A program made the position numbers and the translations under genes. DNA of 64,000 nt from Candidatus Gracilibacteria bacterium. GTDB lineage: Bacteria; Patescibacteriota; Gracilibacteria; BD1-5; JAGOOR01. The notes beneath the pieces were generated by a model. That model saw nothing but the letters and a program-made list of their open reading frames with translations, did not search any database and was not told where the DNA came from. Below, piece after piece: positions 27,500 through 39,567 of this stretch. The DNA lies in NCBI GenBank assembly GCA_041660965.1, contig JBAZVH010000002.1, positions 62,001 through 126,000 of the forward strand. The letters run 5' to 3'. How positions within the stretch are numbered: the stretch's first letter is position 1; each line of letters begins with the position of its first letter.

Positions 27500-29381
27500 A
27501 GGTTGCACTGGGGATAGAGACTTTTCCGAATTCTTTCATTTTTTTCTTCCCTTTCTTTTGTTTATCGAGGAGTTTATTTTTTCGTGTGACATCACCACCA
27601 TAGAGATATCCTGTCACATCTTTTCGATACGCATTGATAGTTTCTCGAGCGATAACTTTTGCTCCAATAGCGGCTTGGATAGGGATAGAGAAGAGCTGTT
27701 TTGGAATCGCTTTTTTGAGTTTTTCGCAGAGTTCTTGTCCGACATAAAATGCTTTACTTCGATGAACAATCGTAGAAAACGCAGAGATTCTCTCACTATT
27801 GACGAGGATATCGAGCTTGATGAGATCATCTCGCTTGTAATGGATGGGCTCGTAGCTCATACTCGCATAGCCAGAAGAGCGAGATTTGAGATCGTCATAG
27901 AAATCGGTGATTATTTCTGCCATCGGTATCTCGTAGGTCAGTATAGAACGAGTCTCATCGATATAGGTCTGATTTTTGTAGATACCACGATGTTCTTGTG
28001 CGAGCTTCATCATCTCTCCGACCATATCACTTCGAGCAATAATCTCGAGTTTTACAATCGGTTCTTCTATCCACTCATATGTCCCTGGCTCTGGGAGATT
28101 TTCTGGATTTTTTATCCAGAGACGAGTGTAGGTTCTTTCACCAATTTGCTCTAATTGCAGGGGGGTATTTTTGAAGTCATGGCTATGGTCACCAGGCATC
28201 ATCACTTGATAGGTCACTTGTGGGGAGGTGAGGATGACATCGAGATTAAATTCTCGGTCGAGTCGTTCCTTGACTATCTCCATATGAAGCAGTCCGAGAA
28301 ATCCACAACGGAAACCGTGTCAGAGGGCAGGGGAAGCTTCATTTTCATTGGTCAAGCTACTATCACTCATCTTGAGTTTCTCGATGTCGGTCTTGAGTTG
28401 ATGATAGTCTTCTGTGTCTACTGGATACACTCCTGCGAAGACATAGGGTGTTACTTTTTGAAATCCTGGAATGGGGTGCTTATATTCCTCTGCCCCAGCA
28501 AATATCGTGTCTCCCACTCGTGCTTCCTGAAGCGTCTTAATACCTGTGACGATATAGCCGATTTCTCCTGATTTGAGCGAAGGGAGAGGGGAGTATTCTG
28601 GTTTAAAACATCCGACTTCGAGGATATCCACGACTGTGTCGGTGCTCATCAGTGTGATGCGATCGCCACGTTTGATTTCACCAGAGAAGAGCTTGATATA
28701 GATGACGACACCTCGATAAGAGTCATATTGAGAATCAAAGATAAGTCCGAGCTTTACGGAATCGGGAACTAAGTCTAACCCCCCGCCTTCGGCACCCCCC
28801 TTGACAGGGGGGCAAGATACAATCTCAGCGTTTCTATTGATTTTTCGTGGCTCGGGGATTCTCTCTATGACGGCATCCAGGACTTGGTCGACATTGGTTC
28901 CTACTTTTGCTGAGACGCAGATAATATCCGCTTCTTTGCAACCAATAAGAGAGATGATTTCACGAGTCACACGAGGGATATCCGCACTTGGGAGGTCGAT
29001 TTTATTGAGTACTGGAATGATCACGAGATTATGCTCGATAGCCATGTAGAGATTTGACAATGTCTGTGCTTCGATTCACTGTGTGGCATCGACGACCAGC
29101 ACCACTCATTCTACCGAAGCAAGACTTCGAGAGACCTCATACTGGAAATCCACGTGTCATGGCGTATCGATGAGGTTGAGTTCATATCCTTTCCATGCCA
29201 TCCTGACGGGAGTGAGTTTGATTGTAATTCATCGCTCTTGCTCTATATCCATCGTATCCAGCATTTGTGCATTTTTCATCTCTCGTTTTTCTTTTGTCCC
29301 CGTGAGTTCGAGCATCCTATCAGCCAAGGTGGATTTACCATGGTCGATATGAGCGATGATGCCGAAGTTACGTATTTGCAT
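27477..29381 (-). CDS. lepA: Elongation factor 4 (LepA), with in-frame repeat insertion
   Basis: Ribosome back-translocase GTPase, 634 aa. N-terminus MQIRNFGIIAHIDHGKSTLADRM holds the P-loop; G3 box is DTPGHVDF with its Gly encoded by TGA (29157-29159); G4 is NKID. The signature GHGFRCGFLGLLHMEI follows, again with a UGA glycine, and the LepA-specific C-terminal domain ends KKGKKKMKEFGKVSIPS. Five TGA codons in total. ATG 29381 is preferred; 29393 is an alternative four codons upstream. At about residues 190-207 an insertion (SCPPVKGGAEGGGLDLVP) replaces the short linker usual before IFDSQYDSYRGVV; it is encoded by a GC-rich palindromic repeat. Confidence 0.95.
28777..28816. repeat. GC-rich palindromic repeat inside lepA
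   Basis: CCCCCCGCC...GG followed by a perfect CCCCCC-TTGACA-GGGGGG hairpin (28795-28812). It keeps the lepA frame open and encodes the extra residues described in that gene. Confidence 0.75.
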
Positions 29382-29409
29382 GCGGTGTATCATAGGGAAA
29401 AGAGAAAAT

Positions 29410-29444
29410 TTGCAAGAGAGGGGAGAGTGTGATATAATGAGGAT
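29410..29444 (+). promoter_or_regulatory. Leaderless promoter
   Basis: -35 TTGCAA (29410-29415), 17-nt spacer, -10 TATAAT (29433-29438), then 6 nt to ATG 29445. It diverges from lepA. Confidence 0.75.
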
Positions 29445-29825
29445 ATGCCAAGACGAAACGAAACACAAGACATCAATGACCCAGGAGAAACTCGTCGTAT
29501 ACTGAAACATCTGAGAAAAGATCCGCAGATTTTTTTTTCATTTCCTCCTCGATGGCAAGATTGGATTATGGCACATTATGAGATGGTCGTTTCACAGAGA
29601 CCCATAGTATCACTTGAAAATATGCGAGATCTCATCTATGAAAAAATTTTAGAACTTTTCAAACCAGAAAATTCTGATAGAAAAGAGGAGGTGGCTCTCA
29701 TGATCTTGTTATTAGTGAGATCTGGTTTAGATTATTTGGGAGTTTGTGCACATATAACAGATTTGATGCACCAAAAATCACCAAAAAAAATCAAAATACA
29801 ACACTTGCGTTCAAAGGAAAAATAA
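29445..29825 (+). CDS. Hypothetical 126-aa protein
   Basis: Unrecognised, mostly helical, basic protein without TGA codons or signal peptide; contains FSFPPRWQDWIMAHYEMVV and a Lys-rich C-terminus (KSPKKIKIQHLRSKEK). It has its own strong leaderless promoter and is followed 14 nt later by a small secreted-protein gene. Function unknown. Confidence 0.7.
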   Translation: MPRRNETQDINDPGETRRILKHLRKDPQIFFSFPPRWQDWIMAHYEMVVSQRPIVSLENMRDLIYEKILELFKPENSDRKEEVALMILLLVRSGLDYLGVCAHITDLMHQKSPKKIKIQHLRSKEK

Positions 29826-29839
29826 GATAAACTGATCCT

Positions 29840-30196
29840 ATGAAAAAAATCATCCTTCTTTCTTCTTTCTTCTTTCTCTTTTCTTTCGCCATAAGTGATA
29901 CAGATAGTGATGGAGTTTCAGATGAAAAAGACCTCTGCCCTCACGTATATTCACGATCAGAGACTGGTTGTCCAGCACTTGCGAAAGTGGTCGCATTGCC
30001 AGCACTCAATGCGTGTTATCAAAAACAAAATTCCATAATGATTGTCCGTGTGCAACCGATTTGTGATATGACGACAAAGATGTGTCCTGTCCTTTCGAGT
30101 GTGTCAGGCGTTCAGACGTGTGATATTCTCTTTCCTCTGATTATGAAGGATGGAAAGCCATTTGTGCGATGAAGTGTGTTTGTGGTAGGGTTGTAA
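29840..30196 (+). CDS. Small secreted protein with thrombospondin type 3-like Ca2+ motif
   Basis: A 118-aa exported protein. Signal peptide MKKIILLSSFFFLFSFAIS, then DTDSDGVSDEKDLCP, a DxDxDG-type calcium-binding repeat as in TSP3/OmpA-linked repeats, followed by a Cys-containing domain with six or so cysteines that may form disulfides. TGA at 30170-30172 (Gly) extends the end by eight residues to TAA 30194-30196. Followed by a terminator. Confidence 0.75.
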
Positions 30197-30211
30197 AAGA
30201 AAAATGTAAGA

Positions 30212-30250
30212 ATTCCCTGCGATGTCGTTAGATTCGCAGGGGTTTTTTAT
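30212..30250 (+). terminator. Terminator
   Basis: Hairpin CCCTGCGA / TCGCAGGG with an 11-nt loop followed by GTTTTTTAT. Confidence 0.88.
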
Positions 30251-30269
30251 TCTCGACAAAGACATATTT

Positions 30270-30304
30270 TCTCGACAAAATACGAAAAATCATATCATAC
30301 CTCT
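30270..30304 (+). promoter_or_regulatory. Leaderless-type promoter of murF
   Basis: -35-like TCGACA (30272-30277), 15-nt spacer, -10 TATCAT (30293-30298), 6 nt to ATG 30305. TCTCGACAAA also occurs 20 nt upstream. Confidence 0.5.
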
Positions 30305-31585
30305 ATGTCGTCTCTTCTTCGTCCTCTTTTTTGTCTCCTCGCTCGGCTCTGTATCCTCCGACACAAGCCATTTGTGATAGGTATTACGGGGAGCTTTGGT
30401 AAGACGACTGCGAGACATATCGTGACGGAGATTTTCAAACAAAATAAAAGTGATGTCTGGACGCCAGAAGGGAATTATAATGGTGAATGGGGCTTGCCTC
30501 TTGCAGTGCTTCAAGCGCGAAGTGGTGGTAAAAATCCGCTCAAATGGCTGTGGGCTTTCGGTGTTGGTATTTTCTCTATTTGTCGACCACAGTATCCTCG
30601 TATCCTCGTTCTCGAATACGGTATTGACCACCCTTGAGAGATGAAAGTGCAGACTGATATCGTTGAGCCAGATATCGTACTCTTTACCACGCTGTCTCCG
30701 AGCCATTTGGAGGGGTTTTCTGATGTCCAAGAATACTATGATGAGAAGCAAAAAATCCTGTCTCGAAAAAGGAAAAATACGTTTGCTATTGGGAATAAAG
30801 ATGATATTCATCAAGCTGATTTTCCTTGTCAGATGTGGTATGGACATAAGGAAGGGGATATAGTATTTTCGGACATTTGAGAAGCTATCGATAGTACGAT
30901 GGCATCTATAACGTATCAAAATCAGCAATATACACTTGAGACACCGATTCTCGGGCAACACCATATTGGGCTGATCGCAGGTGCGATATTGGTCGCTGCG
31001 CAGATGAGGATAGAAATGCCTGCTATCTTAAAAGCTCTTACCACGATAGATCTGCCGTATGGTCGATGAAATGTGTTACGGGGTATTTCTGATGCGCTGA
31101 TTATCGATGGCACGTATAATGGAGGATTTGAACCCATCATTGCTGGAGTGCAGATGGCACATCGTCTCGCTGAAGCGAATGATAGAACTCTGATTGCTAT
31201 TATCGGTGATATGAGGGAATTATGAAGCTCTGAGAAAGAACGTCATGAAGAGCTCTGGAATGAATTAAAAAAAATCGAGCATGTCTCCTATATTTTTGTC
31301 GGAGATATCTGCCACACAGTGATTCGTCCTCTGATACCGTATGAACACATTCAGAGAGAAGTTTTTTTTCTCGACTCACGAGAAGCAGGGAAGTGTGCAC
31401 AGGGTATCATCTCACAATCTCCAAAAAAATCTCTCGTATTTGCCAAAGGAAGTCAAAATACTCTCTACCTAGAGGAAGCATTGAAATATATTATTCTGCC
31501 AGAAGAACGTAGAAAACTCGTTCGACAAGATGCGATGTATATGAATAAGAAAAATACTTTTTGGAAACGACTGAATGGGCTTTAG
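30305..31585 (+). CDS. murF: Mur ligase, MurF type (UDP-MurNAc-pentapeptide synthetase)
   Basis: ATP-dependent ligase adding D-Ala-D-Ala to the peptidoglycan precursor. 426 aa. The central domain has the Mur P-loop GITGSFGKTT, the conserved EYGIDHPGEM (Glu that coordinates Mg2+, Gly by TGA), and TTLSPSHLEGF; the C-terminal domain has IIDGTYNGGFEPI and AIIGDMREL. The normal N-terminal UDP-MurNAc-binding domain is nearly absent: the P-loop comes at about residue 27, as in MurF-related ligases that lack this domain. So the exact substrate is less sure than the family. Four TGA codons. Convergent with, and overlapping by 4 nt, the channel gene. Confidence 0.82.
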
Positions 31586-32415
31586 GGCTCGAGATTTTTC
31601 ATTTTTTTCTCAATTTTTTTGAGCCGAGCATCGAGATCATCTGATTCTTCTTCTATTTCATCTTCCAGATGGGCCAATCTTTTTTCTTCTCGGAGGGCTC
31701 GGATAAAACCGCTCGCGAGAATACCTGTTGGGAGTGCCACGAGTCCGATACCGAGTAACCCAAGAATCGTCGCTATCACGCGACCTGCTGCAGTCCAAGG
31801 ATAGATATCACCATACCCAATCGTTGTCAGTGTCACGATAGCCCACCAGATACCATCGCCAATATTTAGAACTCTTGGATTTGTTCCCTGCTCTACGGCA
31901 TAAAAAAGAACTCATGAAACGAGGATACACTGTATCGAGATAAGACAAAAAATCAGGACTTCATACCATATTTCTCGAGAGAGACCTCGAAGGAGCGAGA
32001 GCATTCTCGATGATCGATAGAATCGAAAAAGATTGAGTAAACTCGTAAAACGGAGCAGTCGAAGAATGACAAAGTCAGCATCGTGGAGATTTTGCGTCCA
32101 TATCATCATAAAGAGAGGAGCGATGACGATGATGTCGATGATAGTGAGGGGTTGCACCAAAAAAAGAAGACGTGCCACCATAGGACTCTTTTTTTCTGCG
32201 TGTTGTGGCGCTGACCAGAGACGATAGAGAAACTCAGCAAAAAATACTATCAAAATACTCAGATGTGCCGAGAGGAATAATCCACGGAGCGCAGGAGTCA
32301 TCAGATGATCGGCTGATTCTATAATAGTCAATAAAATACTCACAATCACGATGCATGCCATAAAGATATTCATCGTGAGATGAAGACGTTTTTTATCGAG
32401 AAATAATGACGACAT
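31582..32415 (-). CDS. Voltage-gated-type potassium channel
   Basis: A 277-aa six-TM ion channel. S1-S4 voltage-sensor-like segments include the S4 motif LRLLRFTSLLNLFRFYRSSRML with regularly spaced Arg; the pore has the K+ selectivity filter TLTTIGYGD, followed by S6 and a C-terminal coiled coil (LDARLKKIEKKMKNL) likely used for tetramerisation. One TGA (31912-31914) lies between S5 and the pore. Start ATG 32415 is preferred to 32448 because a -10 box ends 6 nt before it. Sets membrane potential or K+ balance. Confidence 0.9.
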
Positions 32416-32448
32416 ATATTGATTGTATAATTCTCTTTTTATTTTCAA
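32416..32448 (-). promoter_or_regulatory. Leaderless promoter of the channel gene
   Basis: Minus strand: TTGAAA (32448-32443), 15-nt spacer, TACAAT (32427-32422), 6 nt to ATG 32415. Confidence 0.55.
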
Positions 32449-32536
32449 GGGAATGAAGTATTTTGAAGCGATTTTTTATGATTTACAACATCTGAAAATA
32501 GGGAATGAATCATAATATTTGCGAAAGCTTAATTAG

Positions 32537-32588
32537 TTGACAGAATAAGAATAAAAAATATAAAGGAATAGCTTAAAAAACTCTACCT
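32537..32588 (+). promoter_or_regulatory. Promoter of the purine operon
   Basis: -35 TTGACA (32537-32542), 16-nt spacer, -10 TATAAA (32559-32564), leader of about 18 nt before ATG 32589. No purine riboswitch is apparent in this short leader. Confidence 0.65.
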
Positions 32589-34757
32589 ATGTCTATGTGA
32601 CCTATAAGAGATATTGGTATCTTTGCGACAGGAGGTAAGAATCCTAGCGAAGGATGAAGCGGGGTGAGAACACTTTTTGAGCGTTCTCCTATGACACTGA
32701 ATCGTGTAGCGGTTATTGTGACAAATCACGAAAACGGGTGAGTCGCGACACTCTATAAAGAATTCAATACAGAGAGATCAATCGCACTGGAAGTAATAAA
32801 GGATTTTCCAAAAAGAGAACAAGATGGAGAATTTTCTCCAACAGCAAAAGCAGAAATCATGCAGATATATCGTGAGCTGAAAGAAAAGTATGGTCTCAAA
32901 TATATATTTCTCTCTGGCTATATAAAACAAATTTTTGGTCTTGCTGCACATGAAGTCGTCAATATCCACCCTGGACCCCTCGGGAAATATGGAGGAAATG
33001 GAATGCATGGAAATCATGTGCACGAAAAAATATGGAGGGATTATTTTGATGGAAAGATCATATCAAGTGCTGTCACGATGCACTTTGTGCCATCGGATAT
33101 CGATGATGATATGGATACGGGACCAATTATCGCACAGGTTCCTGTTTCGCTCGAAGGGTGTAAGAGCCCGAGCGATATCCAAAAACGAGTCAATGCTATG
33201 GAACACAGGATCCAATGGCAAGTTTCTGAATATATTATTGATGAAAAAATTACGTGGTCTGGCGTCAGAGGCGAACCAGTACATTTTGAGGAGTGACTGA
33301 CTCTCGATATTGACGATATGTCATTTCTTCTTGATGGAAAAACAGTCGATCTCTCACAGGGGCTTGGTGGATATGATAATGTCGTGGTGAGGGTCGGAGA
33401 CAATGCTTCTGGGAATTTTAAAGAAGAATGTGATAATGCCCTACGAGAGACGCCAGCTTTTCAGGAATGACTCTTACGACAGACTGCAACAGGTGCCTGG
33501 GAAACAATTATTCCATCGTACAAAATGCCTACTCGTGTCAAGGAAGATATCGATGGTGTAGGGACGAAAGTGCATATTTATCTCGATATGTTTGAGGATC
33601 TCTGCCAAAAATATCGTGATGGAAAAATATCTGAGGAAGCATGTATCCTACAATCAAGAGACATCTGTTGGGTACCTATGCTTCATGATCTCATCGCTAT
33701 GAATGCTGATGATTTGCGTGATGGACAGATGGCAGTTTCGGTGACCAATATTATTGACATCAATCATCTGAGATGAATGAGAGGGAGGATTTTTTCACAG
33801 TCCATGGGGAAAGCTATGGGGCTGGCAACTCGTGAGATTGGTATCGGAAATGTCGCAGGAGAGACAGCTGTAGTAGAGTCGGGGACTATTCGTTCATATA
33901 GTATCGCGGTAGAGGACCTTATCAGAGTATTCAAGGAATTTCCACATCCAACCACAGAGCAACAAGAATATATCAACAAGAACCTAGCGATCCATACCAA
34001 GAAAATTGATGACATAGAAAATTGTATCGATTTTAACATCGGTGGTACTGTACAGGGACTGATACAAGGTACAAAACTTGTAACAATTCAAGAATGTCAT
34101 GTATTGGTAGCCCTCTATGAAAAGCCAGATAAAAATGGTATCATCGGTCCTCGTTCAAATGGTATTACGACTATCAGAAATTCCATGAAAGATCTGACAA
34201 ATACTCTACATTGGCCTTCTATGGCATTCGAAGACTTTCTCATTTTCATATGATCTGATCAGGCAGCAAAACTTCCAGAATCTCTCAAGCGAGAATGCGC
34301 TGGTTTGACACTTGGACAAATAGCGACAGGTACTACGACTGTCTTCAATTCATTTGTTTCTCGGGACCTCTTAGGTGGATTGGACTGAGTACCATCTGTA
34401 CAGCTCTCATCTCTTACAAATGTGACATGAAATCCACGACACAAAATACGCAATGGACTTCGTGGAGCGGAAAATATGGTGATAGATATTGATATGACTT
34501 CTGCGAAAATTCCTCAAATTATTGAGATTATTCAGAGACTAAAAAGTATGCCAGACGAAGAAGCGATGTCTTCGTGGAATATGGGGGTGCCCTATGTCCT
34601 CGCTTGTCCTCCTTCCGAGGTTGAAAAAATTGTAGAAAAAGCACAAGTGCGATGAATACGAGCGGAAGCGATAGGGGCTGTGAAAGCAAAAACACAAGGA
34701 GACCCTGTCATACTTATTCGTGGTGTTGGCATTTGAAATTCCATTATTGCAGTCTAG
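32589..34757 (+). CDS. PurN-PurM fusion: GAR transformylase and AIR synthetase
   Basis: A 722-aa bifunctional protein for steps 3 and 5 of purine synthesis. Residues 1 to about 230 match PurN: IGIFATGG start, IFLSGYIKQI, catalytic-site NIHPGPLGKYGGNGMHG, and DIDDDMDTGPIIAQVPV. From about residue 245 on is PurM: GGYDNVVVRVGDNASG, DIDGVGTKVHIYLDM, MLHDLIAMNADDLRD, GNVAGETAVVESG, FNIGGTVQGL, RSNGITTIRNSM and a C-terminal VIDIDM / GDPVILIRG. Many TGA codons are read as Gly, including RVGD..G and GDS-like loops. Animals fuse PurD-PurM-PurN; the N-M order here is different. First gene of the purine operon; stop 21 nt before purL. Confidence 0.85.
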
Positions 34758-34778
34758 CTCATTTCTTAATTTCTCTCT

Positions 34779-37700
34779 ATGGCGGATTTAAAACAACATA
34801 TTTTTGTTATAGAAGAAACTCATACAATACGTAATGCATGAGATTGAATAAAAAATTTGCAGGCACAGATGGGATTTGTAGTGCAATGAGATTTGAATGA
34901 AGCTCACATATGATTGTTGGAGAAGGTTTTGAAAGCTCAAAAAACTCAACACAGAAATATCCCGAATGGAACGAATTATTCTTTTGCCGTAGCGACTCGG
35001 TCAGGAGCTCTGAGTGCCCATGCGAGTAATATCGGTCGTATTTTGTATGATGTAGGATTGGGTGGAGATATCACGGTAGAGCCCGTGACATTTTATGATG
35101 TGACACTGAGTGATCCGAGTGATTCGCATATGAAAGATATACTTACTGCGAGACTTCATGACAGGATGACACAGGGTATTTATCGAGAAGGAAATGGACT
35201 CACAGAAATATTTACTTCTAAAAAGCCAGAAACAATAGAATACCTCGATGTAGTATGAAATAACGGGAAAGAGATCTTGAAACTCTGGTGTCAGAGGGTG
35301 GGGACATCCCTTACCGATGGTATGATAGACCGATTGATAACTGTTGCCAAAAAATACAATCGTCCTCTTACTGATGTGGAGTGTTTTGCATTTGCTCAGG
35401 CAAATTCTGAGCATTGTCGTCATCAGACATTTTGCGCCAGATGGAGTATCGATGGAGTGAAGCAGGAAAAATCACTTATGGACTTTATCAAGGATACGTA
35501 TAGAGCAAATCCAGATCGAGTCGTGAGTGCCTATACAGACAATGCAGCTGTTTTTAAGCGTGAAACAGATGGAAAGATGAAAATGCTCAAAGTAGATTCA
35601 GCTACAAAACAATATTTCTTTGATGACGTCGAGGTCTATCTCACAGCAAAGGCAGAAACCCATAATCATCCAACAACTATTTCACCTTTTCCAGGTGCAG
35701 CCACGGGTGCAGGTGGTGAAATCAGAGATGAGTGAGCTGTGGGATTAGGAGGAAAAACCGCACATGGAACAGCGACCTATATAGTATCAGATAGTCTTTT
35801 CGATGATCCATACCGAGTATGACAGAATCCAGGATTGGCAACTCCTCTAGAGATCATGACTCAGGGGCCATTATGAGCTTCGAGTTTTACGAATGAATAT
35901 GGGAGACCTTCCACGACAGGGACATTTACTGCATATTCCTCTCGGGCGGGTGACATTGATTTTGGTTTTGCAAAAACAACTATGGCAGCAGGGGGGATCG
36001 GGATGGTAGAAGCAAAAAATGCCTTTAAACCAAAAGACCCACTTTCTGCTGGAACGAAACTCCTCCAAATAGGAGGGCCATGTCTCCGTATCGGTCTCGG
36101 AGGTGCATCAGGATCATCGGGGTGATTGGCAGGAAAAGATATTGATTATAGTTCGGTGCAGCGAGGCAATGCAGAGATGCAACGTCGATGTCAAAAAGTT
36201 ATTGACCGTTGTGCACAGATGAAACAAAATCCCATACTGGCAATCCATGATGTCTGAGCGGGTGGTATAGGAAATGCTTTTGTCGAACTCTGAGAAATGG
36301 GAAAACAAGGTGCACAATTTTGGCTCGATAAAGCTCCACTTGGCGATCCATCCCTCTCAGCTCGAGAGATCTGGTCCAACGAAGCCCAAGAGCGATATGT
36401 GCTCGCCGTATCACCTGAGAGTTATGATGAATTTATAGCAATATGTGCATCCGAATGAGTACCCTGTGCATGGATGGGTATCATTACTGAGGGGGAAGAA
36501 TTTCACGTTACTTATTTTGATGATGATATAATCCGGATGAAATTTAATGAATTTTTCTATAAAGAAAGTCCAATTATCGAAGTAGAAAGTCATAAAGAGA
36601 GATATCTGGTACCCCTGAATATCACAATGAAAATAGATGATGCGATAAAAGCAGTATTGAGTCATCCTACTGTCGGGGATAAGAGTTTTCTCATCACTAT
36701 CTGAGACCAGACGGTAGGAGGTCTTACGACACAAAATCAGATGGCTGGACCATGGCGCGTACCGGTTGCTGATGTAGGTGTTCAAAAAGATGGATTCTGA
36801 GAAAAAACAGGAAATGCTATGGTATCTGCTGAGGCACTTTCACTTGCTCCTATCAGCCCCGCTGCTTCTGTACGTATGGCTATCACTGAGGCATTGACAA
36901 ATCTCCTGGCAGCAGATATATCCGATATAAAAAATGTGATTTTTTCTGGTAACTGGATGGCAAATCTCAAAGATAAGGCAGCATTTATAGATCTCCGTAT
37001 CGCTGTAGAAGCAGCGAGTGCTTTTTGTCGCGAGCTCGGTATAGCGATACCAACTGGTAAAGATTCGTTTAGTATGGAAGCGAAATGGGAAAATACACTC
37101 CAAGAACTCAAAGAAAAGGTCCGAGTATGAGCACCTGTTGTAGGACTTTTCACAGCATTTGCTCCAGTGGCAGATGCCAAAAAAACACTGACACCCTATT
37201 TGCAACCGCGAGAAAATACAGAACTCTTATATATTGATCTTGCACGATGAAAGCAGAGGATGGGTGGATCTATCCTCGCACAAGTCCATCATCAGATAGG
37301 AGATGAATGTCCTGATATCGATGCAGAAAGTATCAAAAATCTCTCTCGAGCGATTATACAACTGAAGAGAGAAGGAAAAATTCTTGCGTATCACGATAGA
37401 TCAGCAGGAGGTCTGATGGCTACTCTTTCTGAGATGGCATTTGCTTCTCATGCAGGACTCGATATTGACCTTTCTGGCATTTGTGAAAATACCGAGGAAA
37501 CACATCTTCTCAAAGCCCTCTTTAACCAAGAGGCGGGTATCGTCATCCAGATCTCGCAGGAAGACAAAAAAAGAGTTATGGATGTATTGGGTGAATTTGA
37601 TTTAGCACATGATACTCATGTTATTGCTCGACCACAGTTTACGGATAATCCAGATATTTCGGTGTATCATGGCAACCATGAAGTGTTCACTGATAAAACC

Positions 37701-38612
37701 GCAGAACTTCATAGGGTGTGGAGTACTATCAGTGATAAAATCCGTATGCAGCGAGAAAATCCAGAGACCGTCCAATCAGAGTCCCACATAACTCACGATT
37801 ATTCACGAAAGGCGATTGAGTATAAGAGAACTTTTGATGTCTCGCAGCATCCCGCTCATTCCATTATTTCTGAGTATCATGCTACATGAAAACAAAAACC
37901 AAAAGTTGCGATTCTTCGTGCTCCTGGAACCAATGGCGACCAAGAAATGGCCAATAAATTCACGATGGCGGGGTTTGATGCCTATGATGTCAATATGAAT
38001 GATCTGAAGTCTGAGCGATTTAAATTAAGTGATTTTCAGTGTCTGGCTGCTTGTGGGGGATTTTCTTATGGGGATACGTTGGGTGCTGGAACGGGGTGGG
38101 CACAATCTATTCTCTGTGACGAATATCTGCGCAAGGAATTTAGTGACTTTTTCAATAGACCAGACACTGCTTCACTTGGCGTCTGTAACTGAAATCAGAT
38201 GATGTCTCAGATTAAAGAGCTGATCCCTGGAGCAGCACATTTCCCATCATTTCAACGGAACACTTCCCAAGTTTTTGAATCACGATCAGTCGATGTTATT
38301 GTATCAAAAAGCAATGCCGTTGTATTCCGAGGTATGGAGGGGAGTGTCCTCCCTATCGTTGTCTCTCATGGAGAATGACGAGCAGAAGGTGAACACGTAG
38401 AGACAGGCATTATGCAGTTCGTGGATACTTCAGGTACGCCGACTGACACCTATCCGTATAATCCAAATGGAACTTCAGGTGGTCACACGGCCTATGTGAA
38501 CGCTGGTGGCAACCATGTCATTATGATGCCTCATCCTGAGAGAGTCGATGATTTTGATCAGATATTTTACAACTTACGTGCCTACGCTGAGGAGCACAAC
38601 CATAGTACATAA
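34779..38612 (+). CDS. purL: Phosphoribosylformylglycinamidine synthase (large single-chain PurL)
   Basis: Step 4 of purine synthesis, glutamine-dependent. 1277 aa, the length of the proteobacterial/eukaryotic large form, with N-terminal domain, linker (ECFAFAQANSEHCRHQTF), two PurM-like ATP-binding halves (KAETHNHPTTISPFPGAATGAGGEIRDEG; GGLTTQNQMAGPWRVPVADV) and a C-terminal class I glutamine amidotransferase. The nucleophile Cys1136 is in GVCNGNQ whose Gly1138 is encoded by TGA (38190-38192); the His-Glu pair is in MPHPER. At least 20 TGA codons divide it into many apparent ORFs. Interesting because most CPR genomes lack purine synthesis. Confidence 0.95.
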
Positions 38613-38633
38613 TTTATTTATTATTTTTCTTTT

Positions 38634-39539
38634 ATGAGAGCTTGAGACAATAGTATTCCTGTCGTTGCCGTCGTGACCTGAAGTGATTCAGATTTTGAGA
38701 AGCTACGATCGTGTACTGATGCTATCGAAGCAACGGGAATAGGAGTATTGAGGCGCATCATATCTGCTCATAGAAGACCTGATGCACTCGCAGATTTTGC
38801 CAGAAATCTTCCAGATATTCTCTTGCCAGAAAATATACAAAACAGTATCGGTGATTCGAAACTCAAGGTTCTTGTGGCGATTTTTGCTGCAGGATGCTCA
38901 GCACATATCGCTGGTGCAGCTGCTGCTCAGACGCAGATGCCCGTCATTGCCCTCCCTGTAGCATCATCAGCATGTGGCACGCTCGATGCATTTTTGGCGA
39001 TGATCAATATGCCTCCTGGAATTCCAAATTGATTTGCTCCAAGCAATGAGGTAGCGGCAGCGATGGCGTCCAAGCTTTGTCAGCTAAAACTCGAGGCAGG
39101 ATATAATGGTGTGGCTGTATCCGAATCCTGTATTGGTTTTATTGATACTGCCTTATGTGAGAAACTTGGTCTCGTCATTGATCACGATAGCCCGATAGTA
39201 CTCGATATCCAAAATATCGATCAACCAACTCGTTTCACAAATATTCCCACAGAGAAAATACGTATTATTATTCCTGTTATGTGACAACAGCTCACGTATG
39301 AAAATATAGCATGTTTAAAAAATGTCGATCAAGAAGCTCTCTATATGAGATTACAGCTTGCTGGAGGGAAAGTGGAAACTAGCAATGCCATGATTTTTGC
39401 GGCGCAGATTTTGGCTCAACATAATCCAGAAATATCGGAGAGACTACAGCAGTATAGGGCATGATTATGACAGGCACTCAAGGAAAAAGACGAGACACTT
39501 ATGGTATCTGAGATTATGAGAATTGTCAGTACATCCTAA
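38634..39539 (+). CDS. purE: PurE-type AIR carboxylase / N5-CAIR mutase with insertion
   Basis: A 301-aa protein. The N-terminal half carries PurE motifs: VVAVVTGSDSDFEKL (active-site Gly-Ser-x-Ser-Asp), ISAHRRPDAL, AAGCSAHIAGAAAAQTQMPVIALPV and INMPPGIP. The usual C-terminal helix motif NAxxFAAQILA...ERL..YRA reappears only about 120 residues later, so a segment of ~110 aa (SESCIGFIDTALCEKLGL ... LYMRLQLAGGKVE) is inserted relative to the normal ~165-aa PurE. No PurK is visible, so it may use CO2 directly like class II PurE. Several TGA codons are read as Gly, including G of TGSDSD. Confidence 0.85.
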
Positions 39540-39567
39540 ACTATAGTTTATTTTTAACCTTTTTTCT

